This document shows positions 1 through 6,562 of a DNA stretch of 12,107 bases, piece after piece. Source of the DNA: Fimbriimonadales bacterium (GTDB lineage Bacteria; Armatimonadota; Fimbriimonadia; Fimbriimonadales; GBS-DC); the NCBI GenBank assembly GCA_026416655.1, contig JAOAES010000224.1, positions 1-12,107 on the forward strand. Direction: 5' to 3'. The translations under genes were made by a program, and so were the position numbers. Under the pieces are notes generated by a model. That model saw only the letters and a list, made by a program, of their open reading frames with translations, did no database searches and was not told the DNA's origin. Position 1 is the first letter of the stretch, and each line of letters starts with the position of its first letter.

Positions 1-19
1 AGATGTGTATAAGAGACAG
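1..19 (+). other. Tn5/Nextera mosaic-end adapter (left), not genomic
   Basis: The first 19 bases, agatgtgtataagagacag, are identical to the hyperactive Tn5 mosaic end used in tagmentation libraries. Its reverse complement occupies the last 19 bases of the window, so the pair faces inward exactly as in a tagmented fragment. Genomic sequence begins at base 20. Confidence 0.97.
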
Positions 20-59
20 CGTTCACGCTGGTAAGGGTACATCGGGTAGGTTCAAAAAA

Positions 60-111
60 GCGCGTTGTGGGGTATTTTTTCCTCTATGAGAAACCCAAAC
101 CCACAACGCGC
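60..111. repeat. 12-bp perfect inverted repeat around the IS relic start
   Basis: Positions 60-71 (gcgcgttgtggg) and 100-111 (cccacaacgcgc) are exact reverse complements, separated by 28 bases. The loop contains a run of six T and the probable ATG of the decayed transposase at 86-88. Hairpins at this place in insertion sequences are known to hide the transposase start when the element is transcribed from outside (IS10 and IS50 are examples). Whether that applies here, or whether this is an independent repeat, is inference. Confidence 0.6.
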
Positions 112-610
112 ACGTATCCGCCAGCACACTGAGGATGAAACCGCCTGCTGCCACGCCCTGCTTCACGCCGTGCTACGCCTGTTGCGTCCGACGGTACTCT
201 GGCTCGCCATAGACGCTACAAGCGGGTTGCCCGTGTATTTGTTAGCCGATCGGGGGCTGTGGGCAGCGTGGCTGTTTGCAACGGTGCGTCGGTACAGGTG
301 GCATCCGCTGCTGCGGGTCAACCCGTAGGGCAAGTTTCGGGCGTGTTGGCAGCGGCAGGCGCAGCCGTTGGCGGACTTTTGCCCCGCGCAGGGCACGCAG
401 GTCGCCGTGAAGGGTTCGTGTTTCGGTACGGGTTGTGGTGTGCTTTGGTGGCGTTCTGGGGGGCGTCGGCGCAAGCGCCGTGGTACTTGTTGACGGACTT
501 GCCCGCGTCGGCGGTGGTGGGGGCGTGGTACGGGATGCGGGGTCGGATAGAGCCGGGGTTTCGGCAGTTCAAGCGTGGGGGGTGGGGCTGCCATCGGACG
601 AGGATGAACA
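86..610 (+). pseudogene. Decayed IS4-superfamily-like DDE transposase
   Basis: Pieces of a DDE transposase lie in two frames. In frame 2 (ATG 86 onward) there is LWLAIDATS, holding the likely first catalytic Asp, then VYLLADRGLWAAWLF with the likely second Asp, then WHPLLRVNP, which ends at a TAG (326-328). The same frame continues as GKFRACWQR to about 415. Homology then moves to frame 1: RYGLWCALVAFWG, APWYLLTDLP, and AWYGMRGRIEPGFRQFKRGG, which matches the Y(2)R(3)E(6)K signature around the catalytic Glu of IS4-type enzymes. The first and second Asp motifs are nearly adjacent, whereas intact relatives have some tens of residues between them, so an internal in-frame deletion around 214-222 is inferred. 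After RTRM (about 606) the protein runs into unrelated sequence. With one stop, one frameshift, a deletion and a lost C-terminus, it cannot make a working enzyme. The exact IS family was not determined. Confidence 0.8.
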
Positions 611-732
611 ATTGTTCCCTTTGTTTCGTTAACTGAGGCGACACGGGGGAGCAATCCCTATCATTCTCGCGAACACCGCCAGATATTGTTAGCATCCCGC
701 CGACGATTTGCGCCACGTGAAACACCAAAGGG

Positions 733-738
733 TATACT
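733..738 (+). promoter_or_regulatory. Possible -10 box (TATACT)
   Basis: TATACT matches the sigma-70 -10 consensus at five of six positions. The best -35 candidate, TTGCGC at 708-713, matches four of six, but its 19-bp spacing is long. It would give a leader of about 110 nt for the gene at 854. This is sequence matching only. Confidence 0.25.
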
Positions 739-836
739 ACTATCGATATCGCACTGCACGGGTCATCCGCGCCCCAGCAGATCCAGATGTCGCGCTCAGT
801 GAGATAATTCCCAATGTTGAAAAAATAACTATTTTC

Positions 837-842
837 AGGAGG
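837..842 (+). promoter_or_regulatory. Strong Shine-Dalgarno AGGAGG
   Basis: A full AGGAGG lies 11 bases before the ATG at 854. No other start codon sits closer in this frame, so this spacing seems to be used in this genome. That matters for the start choice of the large minus-strand gene. Confidence 0.8.
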
Positions 843-853
843 CGTTTTATCCT

Positions 854-2848
854 ATGCGTCAGTATATAACACTGCTCAGTTTATGGATAACTGTTGTTAC
901 TTGGAGTCAAGGAGTCGAGCCTGCCGCCATACCGGCGCACAAACTATCCACTGTGCCCGTGATTGATGGCGTAGTGAACGCCACCGAGTGGGCGGAGGCG
1001 TTGGAAATTGCAACTTTTTACAACCCTGTGCGCGGCGGACGCGCCGAGCTACCCACACGCGCCTACTTGGGCTATACCGACGAGGCGATTTATGTGGCGT
1101 TTGTGTGCGATGATCCTGAACCGTCGCTGATACAGGCGCAGCAGACCCGCCGCGATAGCAACCTGGAGAGCGACGACCGTGTGGCGTTCGCGGTTGACCC
1201 GCAGGCGCGCGGACTGTCGCCGTACCAGTTTGTGGTGAATCCACGAGGCGCACAGCGACTGATTGTGCCCGAAGGCGCGCCCGATAATGTGCGCTGGCAA
1301 GGCGACTGGAGCGCGGCGGCGCGTATCACAGAGACGGGCTGGAGCGCGGAGATGCGTATTCCGTTCCCCTTGCTGCGCGTGAGCGCGGGGCGCACGCAAC
1401 TCGGCATCGCGCTGGCGCGGTACATCCCACGACGCGCCGAAAGCTATCTGTTCCCCAATACGGGCGGCTACTTCAGCCTGCGATTACAAACCCTCTGGCA
1501 GGGCATCGAGATCCCCCGTCCCCCTGCCTCACTCGTCGCGCTGCCCTATCTGCTGAGCGAGACCGCCTCGAACACGAACGGTGCGCGCGGGGGCGTCGAT
1601 GTCAAATGGTCGTGGGGACAGGGGCAGACCGCGCTGCTCACTTTCAACCCCGATTTTTCGTCCATCGCATCCGAAATCGCCAGCGTCGATTTTTCCTACA
1701 CCGAGCGCGCCCTGCAGGAGAACCGTCCCTTCTTTGTGGAGGGCAACGGCTTCTTCCCGTGGCGGCGGATGTTCTATTCGGTGCGTATCCCGCAGCTGAA
1801 CGCAGGGGCGAAGGCGTTCGGCAGAGTCGGTGCGTGGGAGTATGGCGCACTGGCGGGCGAGTATGAGCGCAACCACAGTAAAGGGCAGTTCGCCGTCGGA
1901 CGGGCGCGCTATCGATTCAACCCACAATCGTATCTGGGCATGGTGTTCACGGGCAACACGCAACCGTTTGCCGAGCGGATTGTGGGCGTGGAGGGCGCGT
2001 TCGGGCAGCTCACGGGCGACGGCGAATGGCAACTGCACGCCACACACGCGCGATTGGATTCGCAGCGGGATGGAACCTACACAGTGATTTACCTGTATCG
2101 CAGCGCGCCGCCAAGGCAGCTTGGCTTCTCGTTAGACTATACCGACATCTCGCCGGGCTACGCGCCTACGCTGGCATTCGTGCCTGAACGAGGCTGGCGC
2201 GGCTATGAGGTGGAGCTGAACTACAACGACCAGCCCGCCGACTCAAGCATACTCCGCTGGGGAACAGGCGCCCAGTACGAAGTGCGCCGCCGCTATACAG
2301 GTGGACTGCTCGACGAGCAGTTCAGCCTCAACGCGGAGGCGTTGCTGCGCAACCAGGTCAAACTCGGTATGGAAGTGGAACTGCTCCAGCGACCGCCCTA
2401 TAACGACCGCACGCTGCTGCTCTCGGTGGGCTGGAACACGCAGGACGCCTACCGCAACGGCGCAGTCGCCTACCAGTTCGGCGAGCAGAACGGCGGTCGC
2501 AGCGCGTACTGGAGCTTTGAGCAGCGACTGGAGCCGCTGCCCCGCTTCCGAATCGGACTGCGCCTGGAGCAGCTCAACATCCGCTATGCCGACCGCCCCC
2601 ACGACCGGGCGAATCAAGCGATTCTCACACTCAACTACGAAATCGACCCGGAGCGCGTGGTAGGCTTGCGCTGGGTGAGCAACCATCTGGAGTTTGACGG
2701 CGAACAACGCTCCATCAACAACCTGTACTTGACCTATTTACAGCGTCTGCGGTCGGGGCAGGAGTTGTATCTGCTCTGGGGCGCGCCCAACGCCCGCCGA
2801 ACGCAAAATAAACTCGCCGTCAAACTCGTCACGCCAGTGGAGTGGTGA
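854..2848 (+). CDS. Secreted CBM9-like / DUF5916 outer-membrane barrel protein
   Basis: A 664-residue exported protein. Residues 1-20 form a signal peptide (hydrophobic LLSLWITVVTW, likely cleavage after SQG). Residues 31-215 resemble a family 9 carbohydrate-binding (DOMON-like) domain: PVIDGVVNATEWAEA at 35-49, AYLGYTDEAIYVAFVCDDP at 70-88 and a beta-sandwich pattern to about 215. Residues 225-664 fit DUF5916: the region containing LTFNPDFSS, then RPFFVEGNGFF (291-301) and FYSVRI (307-312), matching the family's hallmark RPFFLEG and FYSRR motifs. The remainder is alternating amphipathic strands ending in a terminal Trp, as outer-membrane barrels often end in an aromatic residue. The family is often found beside glycan or peptide uptake systems, but its substrate is generally unknown and nothing nearby identifies it here. 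The start is fixed by AGGAGG at 837 and the signal peptide. It is monocistronic or may read into flgF 48 bp downstream, though flgF has its own promoter-like box. Confidence 0.85.
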   Translation: MRQYITLLSLWITVVTWSQGVEPAAIPAHKLSTVPVIDGVVNATEWAEALEIATFYNPVRGGRAELPTRAYLGYTDEAIYVAFVCDDPEPSLIQAQQTRRDSNLESDDRVAFAVDPQARGLSPYQFVVNPRGAQRLIVPEGAPDNVRWQGDWSAAARITETGWSAEMRIPFPLLRVSAGRTQLGIALARYIPRRAESYLFPNTGGYFSLRLQTLWQGIEIPRPPASLVALPYLLSETASNTNGARGGVDVKWSWGQGQTALLTFNPDFSSIASEIASVDFSYTERALQENRPFFVEGNGFFPWRRMFYSVRIPQLNAGAKAFGRVGAWEYGALAGEYERNHSKGQFAVGRARYRFNPQSYLGMVFTGNTQPFAERIVGVEGAFGQLTGDGEWQLHATHARLDSQRDGTYTVIYLYRSAPPRQLGFSLDYTDISPGYAPTLAFVPERGWRGYEVELNYNDQPADSSILRWGTGAQYEVRRRYTGGLLDEQFSLNAEALLRNQVKLGMEVELLQRPPYNDRTLLLSVGWNTQDAYRNGAVAYQFGEQNGGRSAYWSFEQRLEPLPRFRIGLRLEQLNIRYADRPHDRANQAILTLNYEIDPERVVGLRWVSNHLEFDGEQRSINNLYLTYLQRLRSGQELYLLWGAPNARRTQNKLAVKLVTPVEW

Positions 2849-2859
2849 GAGAGAGTCGC

Positions 2860-2888
2860 TACAGAGACCCAGTGGATATACCGATAAT
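2860..2888 (+). promoter_or_regulatory. Candidate leaderless promoter of flgF
   Basis: GATAAT (2883-2888) matches the -10 consensus at five of six positions and lies 8 bases before the ATG of flgF at 2897. Transcription starting about 7-8 bases past the box would begin at or next to the ATG. There is no Shine-Dalgarno upstream. A weak TACAGA (2860-2865) lies 17 bp upstream in the -35 place. The promoter at 4566-4594 has the same layout. Confidence 0.45.
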
Positions 2889-2896
2889 CCCCGCTG

Positions 2897-3622
2897 ATGC
2901 TACGCGGACTGTATGTGGCAGCCGAGGGAATGGCTGCCCGACAGAAGGCGCAGGACGCGATTGCGAATAATCTGGCGAACCTGAACACGACGGGCTTCAA
3001 AGCCGACCGTCCCGTGTTCGAAACGGTCTATGAACGGCAACTCTATCGCCTACAGGGAGCGCAATCCCAACCGATTGGCGCGCTCTCCGCAGGGGCGGTT
3101 CTCCGTGAACTTTATACCGACTTCCAGCCGGGTGCGCTGACTACCACAGGCAACCCTCTTGACCTCGCAATTGACGGAGCGGGCTTTTTCGCGATTCAGA
3201 CCCCGCAGGGCGTGCGCTATACGCGCAACGGAGCATTCCAGCTCAATTCGCAGGGCGCGCTCGTCACGCGCGAGGGCTATCCAGTGCTGGGAGTTAACAA
3301 CCAGCCCATTCAAGTTCCCCGCAACGCCGCGATTCACATCGGCGAGAACGGGGTGGTGCTGGCGAACGGCGCGCCTATGGGGCAGTTGCTTATCGTGCAG
3401 GGCAACCTCGCCAAGGACCCGGACGGTTTCTTCGTCGGCGCGGCGCAGCCCCTTGCATCCCCCCGCGTTGTCTCGGGCGCGCTGGAAGCCTCGAACGTGA
3501 GCATGGTGCGGGAGATGGTGAGCATGATCGAGCTCATCCGCGCCTATGAGACTCACCAGAAAGCGATTCACGCCCACGATGAGACGCTTGGCAAGGCGAT
3601 TAATGAGCTGGCGAAGATTTAG
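2897..3622 (+). CDS. flgF: Flagellar basal-body rod protein, FlgF-like
   Basis: A 241-residue protein of the FlgF/FlgG distal/proximal rod family, which forms part of the flagellar driveshaft in the periplasm and is exported by the flagellar type III apparatus without a cleaved signal peptide. The N-terminal rod motif is at residues 1-37 (GLYVAAEGM, then NNLANLNTTGFKAD). A central LTTTGNPLDLAIDGAGFF (81-98) is typical of these proteins, followed by RYTRNGAFQLN. The C-terminal coiled-coil motif GALEASNVSMVREMVSMIE is at 194-212, with IRAYETHQKAI after it. The length suits FlgF (about 250). As the shorter, first member of a pair ahead of a clear FlgG it is named FlgF, although FlgF and FlgG paralogues are easily confused. 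No Shine-Dalgarno precedes the ATG; a GATAAT 8 bases upstream suggests a leaderless message. It is 12 bp upstream of flgG and surely cotranscribed with it. Confidence 0.88.
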   Translation: MLRGLYVAAEGMAARQKAQDAIANNLANLNTTGFKADRPVFETVYERQLYRLQGAQSQPIGALSAGAVLRELYTDFQPGALTTTGNPLDLAIDGAGFFAIQTPQGVRYTRNGAFQLNSQGALVTREGYPVLGVNNQPIQVPRNAAIHIGENGVVLANGAPMGQLLIVQGNLAKDPDGFFVGAAQPLASPRVVSGALEASNVSMVREMVSMIELIRAYETHQKAIHAHDETLGKAINELAKI

Positions 3623-3627
3623 AGGTG
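3622..3627 (+). promoter_or_regulatory. Shine-Dalgarno GAGGTG of flgG
   Basis: GAGGTG begins on the last base of the flgF stop codon and lies 7 bases before the ATG of flgG at 3635. It supports that start and translation as the second gene of an operon. Confidence 0.7.
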
Positions 3628-3634
3628 AAACACT

Positions 3635-4423
3635 ATGATACGCGCACTACATACCGCCGCAACGGGCATGGAGACACAACAGTTCAATATCGATGTGATT
3701 TCGAACAACCTCGCGAATGTGAACACGAACGGGTACAAGACTGTGCGTCCCGACTTTGAGGATTTGCTCTATCAGACGCTGCGCCCTGCTGGGGCGACGG
3801 CGGCGGGCGGTACGCAGCTGCCCAGCGGCTTGCAGGTCGGCTTGGGCGCGCGTCCCGCCGCTACCTACGGGCTGTTCACCACAGGCGCGCTGCAGGTCAC
3901 AGGCAACCCACTCGATATGGCGATTGAGGGCGACGGGTTTTTCAAGGTGCTGCTGCCCGACGGCGCGGTCGCCTACACGCGCGACGGTGGGTTCAAACTG
4001 GACTCGCAGGGCAGGCTGGTGACCTCCAACGGCTATCCGCTGGAGCCTGAGATTATCATCCCGCCCGACGCTGAGCAGATTATGGTCGGGCGCGACGGCG
4101 TAATCAGCGTGCGACGCGGGGGACAGGACGGCGTGGAGGAAATCGGGCAGATTACGCTTGTGCGCTTCGTGAATCCCGCCGGGCTGAACCGAATCGGGAT
4201 GAACCTCTACCGCCTCACGCCGGCGGCTGGCGAACCGATTGAGGGCGCGCCGGGCACGAACGGTATCGGCAGTATCGCGGGCGGCAGCCTCGAAGCCTCG
4301 AATGTGCAAATCGTTGACGAGATGGTGCGCCTGATTATGGCGCAACGCGCCTACGAAGTGAACTCACGCGCCATCCAGACCGCCGACGAGATGCTCAGCG
4401 TGGCGAAGGATCTGAAGCGGTAA
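3635..4423 (+). CDS. flgG: Flagellar distal rod protein FlgG
   Basis: A 262-residue protein with near-consensus FlgG features and normal length (about 260). Residues 1-12 read MIRALHTAATGM, followed by the rod signature NNLANVNTNGYK (24-35) and FEDLLYQTLRPAG (41-53). The central region has LQVTGNPLDMAIEGDGFF (86-103) and YTRDGGFKLDSQG (114-126). The C-terminal GGSLEASNVQIVDEMVRLI (216-234) and MAQRAYEVNSRAIQTADEM (235-253) form the helix that packs in the rod core. FlgG polymerises into the distal rod, crossing periplasm and outer-membrane bushing before the hook. The gene follows flgF with its own Shine-Dalgarno. The genes expected next in many diderms (flgA, flgH, flgI) are absent; an acyltransferase follows instead. 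Confidence 0.95.
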   Translation: MIRALHTAATGMETQQFNIDVISNNLANVNTNGYKTVRPDFEDLLYQTLRPAGATAAGGTQLPSGLQVGLGARPAATYGLFTTGALQVTGNPLDMAIEGDGFFKVLLPDGAVAYTRDGGFKLDSQGRLVTSNGYPLEPEIIIPPDAEQIMVGRDGVISVRRGGQDGVEEIGQITLVRFVNPAGLNRIGMNLYRLTPAAGEPIEGAPGTNGIGSIAGGSLEASNVQIVDEMVRLIMAQRAYEVNSRAIQTADEMLSVAKDLKR

Positions 4424-4481
4424 ATATTAATCGGGGTTTCAAGAGACCCACGCTCTGAAGCTCCCAAGTATCCCAGACCAG

Positions 4482-4532
4482 CCCTCACCCCCTAATCCCC
4501 TTTCCCGCTGGGAGATGGGTCGGGGGTGAGGG
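4482..4532. repeat. Degenerate palindromic (REP/MITE-like) hairpin repeat
   Basis: The outer arms ccctcaccccc (4482-4492) and gggggtgaggg (4522-4532) are perfect complements. Inside, ccctttcccgc is nearly mirrored by gggagatggg, with TCCC/GGGA around GCT at 4503-4513. The whole is an imperfect hairpin of about 50 bases. Sequences of this look, with ccctcacccc and ctaatcccc arms, recur as dispersed extragenic repeats in many GC-rich genomes. Only one copy is in this window, so its repeat status is from recall rather than shown here. It may also act as a terminator or mRNA stabiliser for flgFG. Confidence 0.6.
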
Positions 4533-4565
4533 TTCTGTTGTGCTTGAAACCGACGGTATGACACG

Positions 4566-4594
4566 TACACCTGCCCCGCGCCACTCGGTATAAT
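4566..4594 (+). promoter_or_regulatory. Candidate leaderless promoter of the acyltransferase-waaA operon
   Basis: A perfect TATAAT (4589-4594) lies 7 bases before the GTG at 4602, where transcription would be expected to begin. No Shine-Dalgarno lies between them. TACACC (4566-4571) sits 17 bp upstream in the -35 place; the flgF promoter has TACAGA at the same spacing. Sequence inference only. Confidence 0.55.
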
Positions 4595-4601
4595 CCCTCT
4601 T

Positions 4602-5279
4602 GTGGTCGTAGAGCGTTCGGAGCGGGACATTCGCAGGGCGAAGCGGCTGGGCAAGCTGGGTTACCTGCTGGCGCGCGGGTTGGGTCGCACCGTGCGCCTT
4701 TATGTGGAGGGCTGGGAGCCTATCGAGCAACACCTTCGTGAGGGCACCGGCGCGGTAATGGTCTCGTGGCACGGGCGCACCCTGATTCCGGCGAACTTCA
4801 TGAAAGGGCTGGGCGTTCTGGCGATGATTTCCCTCTCGCGCGACGGCGACATCCAGAATGAGATTTTTACGCGGTTCGGCTTTCGCACGCTGCGCGGCTC
4901 GACCAGTCGGGGCGGCGTGCGTGCTGCGCTGGAGGCGGCACGCGAAGTGAAAAAAGGCGCGGTGTTAGCCTTCACGCCGGACGGTCCGCGGGGTCCCAGC
5001 GGCAAGTTCCAGCCCGGCGCACTGCTGATTGCGCAGAAAGCGGGCGTCCCGATTTACCCTGCAGGCGTGAGCGCGTACCCCCGCATCCTGCTACCCACAT
5101 GGGATCGCTACCTCATTCCTTTGCCCTTCGCCAAAGGCGCGTTCCTGATTGGGCAGCCCGTGTGGGTTCCCGACGACGCCGACAAGGACGACTTCGCCCG
5201 CCTCGCCGAGCAGCTGGAGGAGACCATCAACGCGCTTGAGGCGCGCGCCGAAGCCATCGCGCGGGGGGCGCAGCCATGA
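4602..5279 (+). CDS. DUF374 lysophospholipid/lipid A-type acyltransferase
   Basis: A 225-residue protein of the DUF374 branch of the lysophospholipid acyltransferase superfamily. The catalytic-type motif SWHGRT is at 55-60 (His of the HX4D-like box), SRDGD at 79-83, RGSTSRGG at 98-105, and the conserved TPDGPRGP at 125-132. No signal peptide is evident; the protein probably sits on the inner membrane face. DUF374 genes are commonly found next to waaA or lipid A genes and are thought to acylate a lipid A precursor or related lipid; the exact acceptor is unknown. The stop overlaps the waaA start in ATGA, indicating translational coupling. The GTG at 4602 is chosen because it begins the conserved region without excess and lies 7 bases past TATAAT, consistent with a leaderless message. 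Confidence 0.85.
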   Translation: MVVERSERDIRRAKRLGKLGYLLARGLGRTVRLYVEGWEPIEQHLREGTGAVMVSWHGRTLIPANFMKGLGVLAMISLSRDGDIQNEIFTRFGFRTLRGSTSRGGVRAALEAAREVKKGAVLAFTPDGPRGPSGKFQPGALLIAQKAGVPIYPAGVSAYPRILLPTWDRYLIPLPFAKGAFLIGQPVWVPDDADKDDFARLAEQLEETINALEARAEAIARGAQP

Positions 5280-6562
5280 CGCGCTTCATCTACAATCTGT
5301 TTATTTTGATGACCGCCCCTGCATGGATTACCTACTTGCTCATCCGGTTCATCGACCCCACACGGCGCGCCCGGTGGTACGAGCGGTTCGGCTTCATCCC
5401 CGTACCACCGCCTCAGGGCAAACCACGCCTCTGGATCCACTGCGTGTCTGTCGGGGAAACACTTGCGGCGCAGCCTGTCGTTAAACTCCTGCGCCAAGAG
5501 CTGCCAGAGTACGAAATCGTGTTCAGCACGACCACGCCCACCGGACAACAGACCGCGCAAAGCGCGCTACGCGACGCTGTGGACTACTTCATCTACTTCC
5601 CGCTCGATCTGCCCTTTGCGGTGCGGCGCGCCCTTCGCCGAATACAGCCGCGCATGCTCATTCTGTTTGAGACCGAGCTGTGGCTGAACCTGCTTGCGGA
5701 GCAAAAACGCCGTGAGGGGCGCGTGGTGATTCTGAACGGGCGGATTAGCGACCGGACGGCGCAGCGTGCGCCCAAATCGCGCCCGATTTATACCTACATG
5801 CTGCGCTGCGTGGACTTCATCTGTGCGCAGTCGCCGACCGACGCGGCGCGTTTTATTGCGCTGGGCGCGTCGCCTTCTCGCGTGGAAGTGTGCGGCAACA
5901 CCAAGTTCGACCAGGCGTTGAGCGCGTTAGACCGCAGTGCAGACGAGTGGCGACGCGAACTCTCGCTGCCTGCAAGTGCGCCTGTGATTGTGGTGGGCAG
6001 CACTCGCGCGCCCGAAGAGGAGCAACTTATTGCCGACGCCTATCAACAGGTGCGGCGGTCGCTTCCTGAAACATGTCTCGTGCTGGCGCCGCGCCATCTG
6101 GAGCGGGTAGCGGAAGTGGAACGCCTGCTGCAGTCGCGTGGCTGGCGCACCTATCGGCGTAGTCAGCTGCCTTTGCCCAGCGGTCAGCACGCGCAGGTCG
6201 TGATTGTGGACACCTTCGGCGAGCTGGCGAGCCTGTACAGCGCAGCGGATGTGACCGTCGTGGGCGGGGCGTTCGTGCCGCTGGGCGGGCAGAACCTGTT
6301 TCAACCTCTGGCTCACGGCAAGCCCGTGTTCTTCGGACCCCACACACACAACTTCCGCGACATCGCTCACCTGGCGAAAGCCGCAGGAGTCGGGTTCGAA
6401 GTGCAAACCGCCGAGCAGCTCGCCGAAGGTATCCTGCGCCTGCTGCATGACCCCAAACAGCGCGAACAGATTTCCCAGCAGGCGGAGGAACTCATCAAAA
6501 AGCATCAGGGGGCGACTCAGCGGTGCGTGGCGCTTGTGAAACGGTGGCTGCGCGAGCGGTAA
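5276..6562 (+). CDS. waaA: 3-deoxy-D-manno-octulosonic acid (KDO) transferase
   Basis: A 428-residue GT30 enzyme that transfers KDO from CMP-KDO to lipid A precursor on the cytoplasmic side of the inner membrane. Residues 5-25 are a hydrophobic N-terminal anchor. WIHCVSVGET (53-62) carries the catalytic Glu of the SVGE motif; STTTPTG is at 84-90, ETELWLN at 132-138 and LNGRIS at 153-158. The C-terminal GT-B half has GSTRAPEEE (241-249), LAPRHLER (270-277), DTFGEL (312-317) and the nucleotide-sugar region GGAFVPLGGQN (330-340) to FFGPHTHNF (352-360). Length matches the family (about 425). One oddity: where most homologues read N-x-x-E-P or N-x-x-E-A, this protein reads NLFQPL, with Gln at 343. 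The ATG overlaps the upstream stop (ATGA). Its last 68 bp overlap the 3' end of the opposing gene. The number of KDO units added cannot be told from sequence. Confidence 0.93.
   Translation: MTRFIYNLFILMTAPAWITYLLIRFIDPTRRARWYERFGFIPVPPPQGKPRLWIHCVSVGETLAAQPVVKLLRQELPEYEIVFSTTTPTGQQTAQSALRDAVDYFIYFPLDLPFAVRRALRRIQPRMLILFETELWLNLLAEQKRREGRVVILNGRISDRTAQRAPKSRPIYTYMLRCVDFICAQSPTDAARFIALGASPSRVEVCGNTKFDQALSALDRSADEWRRELSLPASAPVIVVGSTRAPEEEQLIADAYQQVRRSLPETCLVLAPRHLERVAEVERLLQSRGWRTYRRSQLPLPSGQHAQVVIVDTFGELASLYSAADVTVVGGAFVPLGGQNLFQPLAHGKPVFFGPHTHNFRDIAHLAKAAGVGFEVQTAEQLAEGILRLLHDPKQREQISQQAEELIKKHQGATQRCVALVKRWLRER

Larger units (their letters stand above)
640..853. other. Intergenic region upstream of the DUF5916 gene
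   Basis: No supportable gene lies between the end of the IS relic and the ATG at 854; the open frames crossing it lack start signals and recognisable protein. It probably holds the right end of the IS relic and the promoter of the next gene. A possible -10 box TATACT lies at 733-738, with a weak TTGCGC (708-713) 19 bp upstream as a -35. I saw no clear terminal inverted repeat or target duplication for the IS. Confidence 0.5.
4424..4601. other. Non-coding gap between flgG and the acyltransferase gene
   Basis: The gap contains a small GGGTTT/AGACCC hairpin just after the flgG stop (4434-4449, one U-G pair, tetraloop CAAG, no following T run), a larger degenerate palindrome (4482-4532) and a TATAAT box (4589-4594). 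The small hairpin is at best a weak terminator candidate. The open frames here are spurious translations of the palindrome. Confidence 0.6.

Noticed and set aside
163..728. Minus-strand open frames across the IS relic (163-654 and 318-728)
   Set aside because: Plus-strand pieces show transposase motifs, while these frames are Pro/Arg-rich and match nothing I recognise; they are shadows of GC-rich sequence.
3647..4345. Minus-strand 232-residue frame opposite flgG
   Set aside because: FlgG motifs from end to end on the plus strand leave this as a codon-bias shadow.
4434..4449. Rho-independent terminator after flgG
   Set aside because: A 6-bp GGGTTT/AGACCC stem exists, but it contains a U-G pair and is not followed by a T run, so it is too weak to call as a terminator.
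4439..4772. Small minus-strand frames containing PHPRPISQRERGLGGEG
   Set aside because: This peptide is a frequent false translation of the ccctcacccc-type palindrome at 4482-4532 and not a gene.
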